Both the position numbers and the translations under genes were made by a program. Below are positions 1 to 10,069 of a stretch of DNA of 64,000 nucleotides, one piece after another. A model generated the notes under the pieces. It was not told the DNA's origin. It worked only from the letters and a program-made list of their open reading frames with translations, and searched no databases. The stretch is from Marsupella aquatica. Its lineage: Eukaryota > Marchantiophyta. Within the stretch, counting starts at the first letter, position 1, and each line of letters opens with the position of its first letter. The stretch lies in NCBI GenBank assembly GCA_973895155.1, contig OZ316891.1, positions 18,600,001 through 18,664,000 on the forward strand. Reading direction: 5' to 3'.

Positions 1-1105
1 TGCCCCCAATCACATAATAATGGTAATCAGCTTTCCTTGAAAAATCAAAGTCTTGCCTAGTAGCACACTCCTTCGGATCCACCAAGAGGACAAACGGAGC
101 TGCAAGTGGACTGGCACCTACAGTCTTCATCCGCAAGGTCAATTGGGTCAAGAAATATGGTTGGATGTGTCGGACCTGGTAAATGGGCAAGCCCACAGCC
201 TTCTCTCTCACTAGAGGGTAAAGTTGACCAATGTCAACGGTCACGGTCTCCTCTTGAACACCACATCTTCCCAGAATCTCCTCCTGGTACAATACCCGTG
301 CATCCATTGACATTGATTGAGCCTTTTGCTCCAAATGCGTTGGAATTTTCTCCAAAGTCTTCTTTTTTGACTTTGTAGCACTGGGCTCGGTAGGCTCAGG
401 AGTCATAGCAGGTCGCTTCTTTGAAGAAATGCGAGTTCCAGTCGTACCTTGTGCCGACCCACCAGTCAAAGCCGTTCCCTGGGATGATCTGCCAACTTGA
501 GATCCCCCTCCAGATGCTGCTGCTTCCTGGGAGGTTGTAGGCGCTACCACGGTCAAAATATCATTGGGTAAAATGCTAGGCCTCGATCCAGAAGGAACAC
601 CGGAAGCCCCAGATTTGGGTGGACGACTTACTCCCTTCTCTGCCGACCTTTTCCGGAGAATCTCTCTTGATTTTCGGATTGCACTCTTTAAAGTGCTAGC
701 GTGAAATTCAAACACAAAACCGGAAATCTTTCCCGCGACGTCGTGGTAACATTCCTCACTCGAAAGAGACTTGACAGTCTCAATGATGCTATCGATGTCC
801 TCATCGAGATAGCAGGTGGCAGCCGTTCCAGAAAACCTCTCCACATCCACGACAATCAAAGTTGATGTTTCTTTCGTTGTGATCAACATGTTCACAACTT
901 CGTCGCCCCGTCGAAATACATCGATGCGGCCGTAATTTACCCACCCTAATGCCCCCGATGGAAGCCCCTCAAATACACACAGCATTAGGAAGGGCTTCTT
1001 CCATGTTTCCGTCCCTAAGGAAATCGTCCAGGATGAGTTGTGGAAGTCCGTCAAAGGATGGCGCGAAAAGATGTCATCCACCAGCTCTTCCTGCGACATT
1101 GTCAT
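1..1105 (-). CDS. Partial unknown protein running off the left edge, divergent from a transposase gene
   Basis: I read one uninterrupted minus-strand frame from an ATG at 1105 (a second in-frame ATG is at 1099) to position 1, about 368 codons with no stop, so the 3' end lies outside the window. The product begins MTMSQEELVDDIFS. Residues 1-155 look like a mixed globular domain, about 160-260 is a Ser/Gly/Thr-rich linker with a basic SKKR and KSKKK stretch (possible nuclear signal), and a second globular region runs from about 265 and is cut at ...YHYYVIGG. I do not recognise the family with certainty. The ending resembles, from memory, transposon-associated ORFs with an IGGNHS-type motif, but the decisive residues are off the edge. 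The neighbour 800 bp away on the opposite strand is a DUF7869-like transposase, so this may be the partner gene of one mobile element (inference). Confidence 0.7.
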   Translation of the reverse strand, partial: MTMSQEELVDDIFSRHPLTDFHNSSWTISLGTETWKKPFLMLCVFEGLPSGALGWVNYGRIDVFRRGDEVVNMLITTKETSTLIVVDVERFSGTAATCYLDEDIDSIIETVKSLSSEECYHDVAGKISGFVFEFHASTLKSAIRKSREILRKRSAEKGVSRPPKSGASGVPSGSRPSILPNDILTVVAPTTSQEAAASGGGSQVGRSSQGTALTGGSAQGTTGTRISSKKRPAMTPEPTEPSATKSKKKTLEKIPTHLEQKAQSMSMDARVLYQEEILGRCGVQEETVTVDIGQLYPLVREKAVGLPIYQVRHIQPYFLTQLTLRMKTVGASPLAAPFVLLVDPKECATRQDFDFSRKADYHYYVIGG

Positions 1106-1265
1106 GTTTTTGCCTGATCTTCAAACCTGAGAACATACCACAAAATCAGTCCACTTCAACCCCAACCTGCGAGACAAAGTGCCACAGAACCAAGGAATGT
1201 GCCAACAAATGGCTACCGTGTCCTTACGGATCTAACAACGCTCTTGGCCACCCCAGGACTCCTAT

Positions 1266-1369
1266 CATGAATTCATGAAGGGAGTCTCCCTCTCGCTCCG
1301 ACCTTCATGAATTCATGAAGGGAGTCTCCCTCTCGCTCCGACCTTCATGAATTCATGAAGGGAGTCTCC
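1266..1369. repeat. 40-bp tandem repeat, about 2.6 copies
   Basis: Two full 40-bp units (1267-1306 and 1307-1346) and a partial third follow one another with no visible mismatch until about 1369. Each unit opens with the 12-bp palindrome CATGAATTCATG and continues with AAGGGAGTCTCCCTCTCGCT. The repeat lies between the divergent genes at 1-1105 and 1903-5296. Confidence 0.9.
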
Positions 1370-1796
1370 TCTCTCTTTGCTTGTACACCTCGGTGATGCA
1401 GAAGGGTATTTAAAATAGGGTTCGGAGGGGGGTGACGTGAAGAAATTACTACCTAAAACAGGGTCGAAATGAAGTGCGACCGCGACAACTCGCGACACGT
1501 CACCGATGAGTGCTGAAAATGGCACGAAATTGGACAGCGAGATTGTTTTTCACTCTTTTACAAAGGAAATCCAAATGACATTGAGTGAAAATGAATGGGC
1601 TGCCCCGTGTTCCTTGGTTATACATACTAATCACGGATCAGGCGCGACTTAGTAAAATTAACCCAGAATCATGATAAATCAATGTTTTTGGGCCAATTAT
1701 TCATGAATATTTTGGGGTATTAACGGGAAAAAGCTTGCAAATTTCATGAATATTTGATATTTTTGAAGTTAAAAAGTCCCAACAATCCGTGAAAAA

Positions 1797-1806
1797 CTAT
1801 AAATAG
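1797..1806 (+). promoter_or_regulatory. TATA box of the DUF7869-like transposase gene
   Basis: CTATAAATAG lies 97 bp upstream of the ATG at 1903 in an AT-rich stretch. It is a good plant-type TATA box for the plus-strand gene. No experimental start site can be seen. Confidence 0.55.
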
Positions 1807-1902
1807 GCTCGTTTATTCATGACTCTTGGTCATTATTTTGAGAAGATTTGTTAGATTTTACTGATTTTCTGAGTTTCTTGTCAATTTGCACTAGTTTTTC
1901 CA

Positions 1903-4900
1903 ATGGCGGCGTGTTACGAATCAGATGATTATTCAGATGGAGTTTCTGATGATGTTTCATTGCCGGATGGCCCCTGCACAGTGGTTGGCCCAGATATCCC
2001 TGGAATAACTACTGTTTTAGATATGCCACCCCCCACCCCTATGAGCAAGTTAAAACGTAGTCCTTTACGACTTGCAATTAGTGGGAAGAAATCATTGGTC
2101 GGTGGTAAAGAGAGGTCAGGGAGCTCCTCTGACTCCTTGGAGAGTATTGGTCCCCCTGGACGTCAAGTTGTATCTCCTTTGTCACCAACAAAGGACAAAT
2201 TGGGGAGTAATCTGGAAGGTTCAATGCCTATTTGGATGTCTGGGAAACGGTCTCATGAATTCATGAAGACTGGATTTGGAAAGACGAAGAAGGCACTAAG
2301 TGGGGAAAATGACAGAGATTTTTGCAGTCTCCAAAGTGTTCAGCGGCTGAAGCAAATGCCAAAAAGTAAAACCTTTGGTAAGCCAACGTCGGAAACATTT
2401 CACAGGGGGATGAGGGAAGAAACTAGACGACCAGTGTTATTGAAAAGTATTCCAGAAAAGAATTCTAATGTGCGTTCCTCAGTTTTACCTAGGAGTCATG
2501 GTGTTGGGGCAGGGAGCGGATCAAGTCACGGAAACTCAAACAGGGAAACGAACCTGGTGGAGAGGGACCCTAGGAAAATATTGAAAGGGTCCCTACACGG
2601 TAATGGAGGGATTTCTGAAATACGCCCAGGTATTCCAAGGCTGCATAGAGTGAAGGAAGAGCCTCCATCTCCGGAGGCTGCAGGTCTGGAATCTAGGCAT
2701 GTTCAGAAGCAAATGTTGGTGACCATTTCATCATGAAAGCGAGTCTTCGGAGAGTGGGGAGGATGATGATGTTCCGGTGGCATCTAGTCGTTACAAACGT
2801 ACGAGCAACGCCACTTTGTGTGAAACAAAGTTGAAAGAGGAGGATATCAAGAAAACAAATAGTAAGTACTGTTGTCAGAGTCATTGTCTCCTAAGTCTAT
2901 CTCCAAAAGAAATTCGTGAGGCGCGTTCTAAATTTTTGAGGCAGAAATCTCAGGATCGATCTTTATCTTTGCAGTGGCTTATAAAGCGAGACGGAAATGA
3001 AGGAGGGAGGCAGACTATATCTTACACGTTTGGTCAAAAGAGTATTTGTCGGAAAGCTTTCAAGCTTATATTTTGCGTTGGCAATCATAGATTAAATAGA
3101 ATTTTGAAATTAGACAACCAAGACTTAGGATATTCTAAACCAGTTGGACGCCCTCCATCTGTTAAAAGATTAGTCTTGGTCAGTTGGCTTAGGTCGTTTT
3201 TTGAGACACGCGTGGAAACATTGCCAAATAAAGAAGTTTCACATTTACCGGATAATTATTCAAAGCTGGAGGTATGGAAGATCTACGACTCCAACTATGC
3301 CAAGATTGATGAATCTTCAAAAATATCCTATCGACAATTCTTGAAAGTTTGGGTTCAAGAATTTGGTCATGTGAAGATTCCTCCAGTCAATCGATTCAGT
3401 GCTTGCGCGGATTGCGAGGAGTTCAAATCAATTCGGGACAAAGCTGTCTCGGAGACCGAAAAGAGTAAGTTACTTACAAGTTTGACAAGTTTTTGTTTCA
3501 AGAATATGGCTTAACACATGATTTCTAATTTTTTTTTAAGAAACTAACAAGTTGTTTTTCCAGGGCGAGGGGAAATTATGTTACAAAAACATAGAGACCA
3601 ACAATCCAAAGAACGTGAGAAACTCGCGAAGCATCGTAAGAAATGTTTTTCAAATTCTGATAAATATTTGGGAGTTGTCATTGATGGGATGGATCAGAAG
3701 AAGACAAGGTTGCCTCATTGGCCGCGGCCCCCAAAATCGGTGGACGAAACATGTTTGATCCAAATGCACGTTGTCGGCTGCCTGGTTTTCAATGGTGCAT
3801 TATTTTCAAGAGTGTTTCTTAATTATCCTGTATTGCATAATGATGGAAACTTGACAGTCACAATCCTGCAAAGGGTGTTTCACGAATGGGAAGAAAAGCC
3901 TGGTGGCTTGCCGCCTGTTCTCTATCTTCAACTTGATAATACCAGTAGAGAAAATAAAAATAATTTACTCTTTGCCTATCTTCATATGTTGATTCGAAGA
4001 AAGGTTTTTCGGAAAATCAAACTAGGATTCTTGTTGGTTGGACACACACACGACCAAATAGATCAAATGTTCAGTCGATTTTCTAAACGACTAGCAAGGT
4101 TTAAGGCATTCACATACGAAAGCCTATGTGATATTATTTGTGAATCATATCAACCCCAACCAAATATCACTCTTTTAAAGGAAACATATGATTTCCGTCA
4201 ATATGCCTTCTCAGATCCACCTTTAGTCATTGAAAGGATTCGAAATGTTACCTTCCACCACCAGTACAAATTTGCATTTGACAAGTTGGAAAATCAAGTT
4301 CCAACCCAATGGGGGAAGAAGTTTTCCACGGACTCAACTTGGAAACCTGACGGAGGCGTGAAATTTTTGAGGGAAGAGGAGCCAGAAAAGGTGATGGGTT
4401 GTGCTCCCGGATTACCCCTTTTCAAAAAGGGGGATAAGAACGTTACAAGGACTCAACCAAATATGTCTAGTTCTTCAAGAATGACTTTGAAGGAGATGGA
4501 TGATTCGTTAAATGAGATTCAAAAGGGAATACTTGCAGTTGAAACTTTATTCTCAGAAGAGGAAGTGAACTGGTGGAGAATGTTTTTTGAAGAGCAACGG
4601 GAATTGAATAAATCTTTGCTCCTTGATCAAAGACCATTGATTTTCCCTTTTCAATGGCCACGCTCCCAAAGGGAGATTGCTGTTGCTGCTGAAGTTCCCA
4701 GAGTCCTTGTCAATGAAGAGGAAATTGAAGAGAGAGTATACGGACCTACCAGAGATATATACGTGGGTCCTTATCGGAATCAAGGAAAGATAGATGCAGA
4801 GAAGGAGAATATGGAAGGAGACTTTTTGGATCTTGAAGTCAACACTTATATTTCTGTTGCTGGAGAAGAATCGGAAACATTTTGGGTGGCCAAGGTGGAA

Positions 4901-5296
4901 AGAATTGACCAGCGCGACGAGTTCAACATTCCAAAAATGATTTATGTTTTATGGCATGCTACAAAAACCGGGTCAGATCCTTGGAAAGCCAAGTACTTAC
5001 CAGAAGTCTTAAACTACGAAAAGAAGAAAAGTGGTCGTGGGAAAGGAACTTTGAAACCAATATGGTTTCACCAAGAGCTTGATTTATCTTCAACGACTGT
5101 TTTTGCTTACAACTTCATGTTGACAAAATCTGATACATTGTACAAAAAGACAATAGATCGAATCAAAATCCGATTGACTGAATTTTTGGCAGAAGAGAAA
5201 GAGCAAGAACAAGAGAATGGATCAACTAGAACCCCGCTAGGAGATAAATCTAGGGATATTTCGTTTCAAGAATTGAGGACTTCTGGATCTGAGTAA
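1903..5296 (+). CDS. DUF7869-like transposase of a mobile element (one probable frameshift)
   Basis: The N-terminal part (1903-2736) is Ser/Pro/Lys-rich. The frame shifts at about 2710-2740, where the next frame opens in an acidic ESESSESGEDDD stretch; I see no good intron there, so I call a frameshift. The second block (to 3464) contains a CADC metal-binding-like motif. Intron 3465-3563 (GTAAGT...CAG, phase 1) joins it cleanly to the third block, which contains VVIDGMDQKK, LYLQLDNTSRENKNN and LLVGHTHDQIDQMFSR. These are the hallmark motifs of the DUF7869 group of transposon proteins; the acidic residues suggest an RNase-H-like nuclease core (inference). The C-terminus has a BAH/chromo-like stretch (about 4830-5000, FWVAKVERID) and an acidic/basic tail. 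The product probably moves the element in the nucleus. The start is the first ATG after the TATA box. A related but decayed copy is at 7431-9176. Confidence 0.75.
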
Positions 5297-5835
5297 TGAA
5301 AAGTAGTTATTGTTTGTGACATTACCATTGAAAAACATGGATAACTTGAAAATTTACAAATTTTCAAAATGCCTTTACCACTTATTCATGAATTCATGGT
5401 TAAAGTTTCTTGAGAAATTTGTAGTTTAATATTATCTTAGTGGGTTGTGTTTCAATTCAATTAGATGGTGTCATTTCTATTCTCCTTGTCTTCTTTTCAC
5501 AATAATGTGTATCAGGTTAAGTTGTAGTAATTTATTTTCTGGTTTTAAATGACAATGGCTTTTGGAGGTGATTTAGTTGTTGTTTCAAAAGACACCTCGT
5601 GTAATTGTGAGACCATTGTAGATAATAGTGTTGTATTTGAGATCATTTATTGGTGGAATATAACTTCAGATGAATTTGGTCATTTTAGGTGTCAAAACAT
5701 AGCTAGTTTATGTCATATTTTGTTCGCTCCATATTTTTGCTCTAAAATAGGTGCTAATTTTTGCACTTTTTTTGACTTTTTCGTTGTTTTTCTGATTTTT
5801 TGGCTAGAGTTCCTAAAGTATGGGCTTGTTACTCA
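5297..5835. other. AT-rich 3' flank of the transposase gene
   Basis: I see no convincing gene. The palindrome CATGAATTCATG recurs at 5387-5398, about 90 bp after the transposase stop codon. An open frame at 5549-5932 is a run of Phe/Leu/Ile codons in AT-rich DNA and is not credible as a gene. Confidence 0.5.
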
Positions 5836-6292
5836 TCATTTAAGGCTTCTTGTTAAGATCATGACTACTATTCTAGACTGGGTAGCAGACACCACAATGA
5901 ATGGTTTCGTGGATGAAAGCACAACATCATAACCCCTTTCTCCATACCTACGGACTATTGCCTCCTTGGCGGCTACCTTGGGTCGAGTTACAAAACGAAT
6001 ATCTCCCAACGAGAAAAAAACGGGAGGTTCATCGGAGGGAGGTTTGTTGAGATCCATCTCAATATAAGATAAAAATTGTGCAAGCCCAATCTTGCCCATA
6101 AACTACATAAGGGTATACAATCGGCTCTATTGAATTTAAGATCGCAATTGCAAATGCTTCTCCAAAGTGAAAAGTCATATGCTGACGCATGATCTCTTTT
6201 TGGAGTACATGAATTCTAATAAGGAAAGGATTAGGGAGAGGAAGAACAGGTACTGGTCTGGGCATTATTATACTATCAAATATTCCATCCAA
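5836..6292 (-). pseudogene. Frameshifted relic of an unknown protein
   Basis: Two minus-strand frames (6292-6059 and 6099-5836) fit end to end. The first ends ...YGQDWACTIFILY and the second picks up IEMDLNKPPSDEPP. A single-base shift near 6060-6070 would give one continuous protein of about 150 residues. The sequence (FFSLGDIRFVTRPK, KAAKEAIVRRYGERGYDVV-like) has the composition of a real globular protein rather than random AT-rich DNA. I do not recognise the family. Confidence 0.4.
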
Positions 6293-6441
6293 CTAATATT
6301 CATTCTAATGACAAGATATAGAATCATTCAACGAAAAGATCATTCATTTCAAACAAATACTGTGCATTGAGTTAACTCTAAGTATATACATACAGATATT
6401 CATCTTAATAAGTTTATCTTCTTTTGAATAAAAACGCTATC

Positions 6442-6703
6442 TGAAGGTCCAACGCGCACAAATTACCACCGACTGAGCTAAGCTCCAAGCCAGCGTGCAT
6501 GCGTGGGTCTACTTCATAAGGGTTTCATCCAAAAGGAGCATATGATGTTAAGGTATTGTTGAGCACTTTGTATCTCTTTAGGACTTAATAACTATCTCCT
6601 ATCAAATGATAATATTTGAAGGTCCAACTCATACAAAATATCTCTGGCCAAGCCGAAGCTCTAAGCAAGCGTGTATGAGTGGGTCTACTTCATAAGGGTT
6701 ATA
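6442..6703. repeat. Diverged direct repeat, two copies about 180 bp apart
   Basis: The segments 6442-6530 and 6621-6703 share GAAGGTCCAAC near the start and end in GTGGGTCTACTTCATAAGGG, with scattered substitutions between. The rest of 6293-6916 is AT-rich and I see no gene in it. Confidence 0.7.
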
Positions 6704-6916
6704 TTCATAGAGGAGGTCATCAAGTCCAATGGATTCTTAAGGCTTCACAACTCGGTTGATGAAAAATGGGGAGTGAGTGGAGAGAGCCCCTCTCCTCTTT
6801 ATTTATAGTGCTAACATCTCAAGCACACGGATCAAGCATGGCACACAGATGGAAGCCATGTGTCATATATCCAAGGCAAGTAAGTGTGCTAGTACTGTAG
6901 TTACGTGAGTGGAGCA

Positions 6917-7303
6917 ACTGTAGGCAGTACACTGTAGCATGCACACTGTAGATCGTACATTGTAGCATGCACACTATAAATCGTACACTGTAGCATGCAC
7001 ACTGTAGATCGTACACTATAGCATGCACACTGTAGATCGTACACTGTAGCATGCACACTGTAGGTCTTGTACTAAAGCATGCACACTGTAGATCGTACAC
7101 TGTAGCATGCACACTGTAGATCGTACACTGTAGCATGCATACTGTAGATTGTACACTATAGCATGCACACTATAGATTGTACAATGTAGCATGCACACTA
7201 TAGGTCTTGCACTGTAGCATGCACACTGTAGATCGTACACTATAGCATGCACACTGTAGGTCTTGCACTGTAGCATGCACACTGTAGATCGTACACTATA
7301 GAC
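6917..7303. repeat. 28-bp minisatellite, about 13-14 copies
   Basis: A tandem array whose 28-bp unit contains GTAGCATGCACACTGTAGAT followed by CGTACACT. Units vary at a few positions (CGTACACT, TCTTGCACT, TTGTACA). Both strands are open by chance in places, giving Cys/Tyr/Val-rich frames (SVHATVYDLQCAC-like) that I do not regard as genes. The array lies just upstream of the decayed DUF7869-like fragment. Confidence 0.9.
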
Positions 7304-7430
7304 TGTATATAATACGAGAATTCAAACTACTATCCTATACTACTAAGCTATACTTAGAAGGAACTTACTAAACAAAGAATCCCCATGACAATGGGATCCC
7401 AGAATCTATGCCCATTTTGCACTTGGTGGA

Positions 7431-9176
7431 TTGTGGGCGAGTGATCCTGGTTTCACAGTCTTGTCTCTTTTGAAGTTGTTCAGGGATCTTGAGTCATTCT
7501 CTGGGGATAAGACTGGAGACTTATCGCTGAGGAGCACAGACGTGTCTGATCCTATTTTTGTTGCACTTTTAGATCGGCGGGCTTTTGAGATTGGCTATCT
7601 AGAAAGGAAGAATATGGATTTTGACCATTTTAAAGGACTTGAAAACGAGGCTCCGCGCAAGCCTTGCATGGAACCCTCGTCCTCTGATTCTTTTCGACCA
7701 CTTCCACGCCATTTGCACCTCCAACTTGACAATTCAGGGAAGGACAATAAGAATCAGACCATGATCGCATATTGTAGTGAGCTTGTTCTTCGAGGAGTGT
7801 TTGAGTCCGTTACACTCTCCTTCCTGATGGTTGGTCATACTCATGAGGATGTTGACGCATTCTTTTCACGAGTAGGAATTCGGATTTATAATCGTGAGTT
7901 ACCTTCTTTAGTTTGATGGCTGAAGTTTGGGAGTGTGAGAAGAAGCATCCAGTCCCAAGATTCATTCGAGAGGTTGTCGGATACAAAGCTTATGTTTCTT
8001 CTTATGTGAAGAAGATCCAAGGTCAGTTGGCCCCTGTGCAGTTCTTGTTTTCAATGAAAGAAAATACACCTATTTATCAATATCGGGAGAAAATTGATTC
8101 GCTGTGGCTACCTACAAAAGGTCACTCCATTTGGAAAACTACTGGAAAGGACTCTGTGTTTCCCTCCGGAAATCCTCTTTCAAAACAAATGGAGTCAACT
8201 CATAAGCGAGCGAGTGACATTCTTGAATACCTCGTTCATTACGTTTCATGGCTAAAAGCCGCTTAGAAAGATGTCACATCAGAGGGATATCATTTCCAAT
8301 CCCCAAAAATTGAGTATTGGGAAAATGTCATCAGGGTCTTCGAAGGTTTCCTATGCTCTGTGCCTAATCTGGAGAGGGACTATCTGCTACTCGATGGGTT
8401 TTGGCCAAGAACTAACCATGGAACCGGATATCAAGCTGAGGTTGGGATTTCTGAGAATAACATTGGCTCAGTCAACGATGTCATGTGCCTTGAGCGTGAA
8501 CTTCAGGAAGATCAATATGAGAGACAGATTTGTTGACCACCGCTCGGAGCGAGAAAGGTCAAGATTCTCCCCACTTGAGGATATTAAAAAGGATACGTTT
8601 GTTATTCTTCATCCAACAGATGAATTCAAACAAACAGTTCCCCTTTGATTCTGGCTAGGAAGAGCCATGGATCGCGTTATGCGGGTTCCGGATGATGCTC
8701 ATGCTGGGGAGTTTGAGGTGGAATGGTGGAGACCTGTCCATCAAAAATTGTCTGTCCCAGACTCTGAACGATATCGGGTTTGTTTCAATTCTAAACAGTC
8801 ATGGGAAGTTGATCCAAATTACCAAAGTCCTACAATCCGACACGACTGCTCGGGGGTCTCACTCCGCGAAAATCTCATATCACGTGCGACGAAGTATAGG
8901 GTCCGTTAATTGGGTTTCTCGGAAGACTTAAGAAGATTTGTGTAAGAACAATAGGGCCAACTTTATATGTTGGACAACTTGTAAGAATAATAGGGATATT
9001 AATATTTTTGACTTTGTAGATGGAAGGCATACAAAGAAGTTAGTGAGACCCCCGAGCACGACTGGCTCCTTGCAATGTCTATAATCAATGGTTGGAATTC
9101 AAAGGCAAAGGGTAAAGTGAAAGTTCCAGTTCATGTTCTTGAAAGCATGAATGCATACATTTCCGAGAACTTCTGA
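7431..9176 (+). pseudogene. Decayed DUF7869-like transposase (fragment A)
   Basis: The hallmark motifs LHLQLDNSGKDNKNQ and LSFLMVGHTHEDVDAFFSR are at about 7710-7890, matching the intact-looking copy at 1903-5296. The frame then breaks several times: near 7900, at 8266, around 8330-8530 where the true frame reads LLLDGFWPRTNHGTGY, and at 8648. The C-terminal block has FEVEWWRPVHQK and SWEVDPNYQSPTIRHD and is interrupted by a 208-bp TIR element at 8849-9056. After the insertion the frame resumes with WLLAMSIINGWNSK and ends at a TGA at 9174-9176. The N-terminal half is missing. A second decayed copy with the same C-terminal motifs is at about 22240-24590. Confidence 0.8.
8849..9056. mobile_element. 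208-bp MITE with 15-bp perfect TIRs and 8-bp target duplication
   Basis: The left end is CTCGGGGGTCTCACT and the right end is its exact reverse complement. The flanks are an 8-bp direct duplication, CACGACTG, at 8841-8848 and 9057-9064. The element sits inside the C-terminal coding part of the decayed DUF7869-like copy, and removing it with one duplication restores the frame (IRHD to WLLAMS). An 8-bp duplication is typical of hAT-superfamily elements; the superfamily call rests on that length only. It encodes nothing. Confidence 0.88.
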
Positions 9177-9524
9177 ACGGAGTGTTTGTTTCTGCACGAG
9201 GCTCGTGTAGGGCCTCCTCATTTTGCCTTACCAAGGAAGGTTTAGGTAGACCATTTGGATCTGCACGAGGGTCGCATGGAGCGGCCTCGCTCTGGTCTCT
9301 AGGCTAGGGTCTACTAAAAGCAACATGGCTGTAGACCCGAGATTTGCACGCTTTGGCCGTTTCTTGGTCTTGTCCAAATACGGAACTCCTCACTCTCTTT
9401 TCCCATTCTGCGGTTTCTAATTCACTTTCAATCTGCTGTTAATGTTAGTTTCTGTCGTCATTTGATTTGTGTTAGTTATCATATTTCTTAATCTGATTTT
9501 GAGAGGATCTCTTGAGTTCTCTCG

Positions 9525-10069
9525 ATGAATCCACCAGTGACATCCAAGGACCTCGCCGTGACCAACAACTCAATAGAGGTTTCCCTGCCTCATAGCTCAA
9601 AGGAGGGGAACACCCCAAGGAGGTCATCCAAGATTTACACGCCTGCGGATGGGTTTGACCGTAATTGCAATTCTGACAAAGAAGGATCTTTTTTAAGAGA
9701 GTGTACTCGATGTAAAAGGTTTTTCTTGTCAGAACTCGATGGAGATACTGTGGCTTTCCCGATTGTAAGACACCAAGAGAATAAAAAATGGATGATTCAA
9801 AGATAAGCCTTGGAGGAAATTCCGTGCCACCTATGGAGGGGCAGGAGGCATCGGGTGCAAGGAAAGCCAGAAAGATGCCCAGGGAGACTCTGAACAAAAG
9901 ACGCCCCGAAAGACGCATGAAGGAAAACGTTAATGTCTACTATGGGAAGGGAAAGAAGCAATGGCGGGCTCCGATGGACCATCGAGCTTGGGCAAAGGAA
10001 GCATTCCTTGACTGTCGCAAATCCACTCCGGACTTGGATGAGTGGATGCCATCTTCGTGGAACGATTAA
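9525..10069 (+). CDS. Two overlapping short ORFs, possibly one broken or spliced gene
   Basis: ORF 9525-9806 encodes 93 residues with ECTRCKRFF, and 9788-10069 encodes a basic 93-residue product with KARKMPRETLNKRRPERR and RAPMDHRAWAKEAF. They overlap by 19 bases in different frames, so a frameshift or small intron could join them. I do not recognise either. A downstream frame at about 10845-11040 has a short coiled-coil-like stretch (LERRISELERR). All could be remnants of a transposon protein. Confidence 0.3.

Noticed and set aside
5549-5932. 127-aa hydrophobic protein
   Set aside because: Composition follows T-rich DNA (Phe, Leu, Ile, Cys), with no family resemblance; part of it overlaps the more protein-like minus-strand relic.
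6455-6500. tRNA-like stretch on the minus strand (TTAGCTCAGTCGGTGG, fits a tRNA A box)
   Set aside because: No matching B box, no acceptor or anticodon stem, and the second copy of the repeat (6621-6703) has lost the motif. At best a relic of a tRNA-derived SINE.
6917-7303. CRISPR-like regular repeats
   Set aside because: The 28-bp units are directly contiguous without unique spacers; the genome is eukaryotic. It is a minisatellite.
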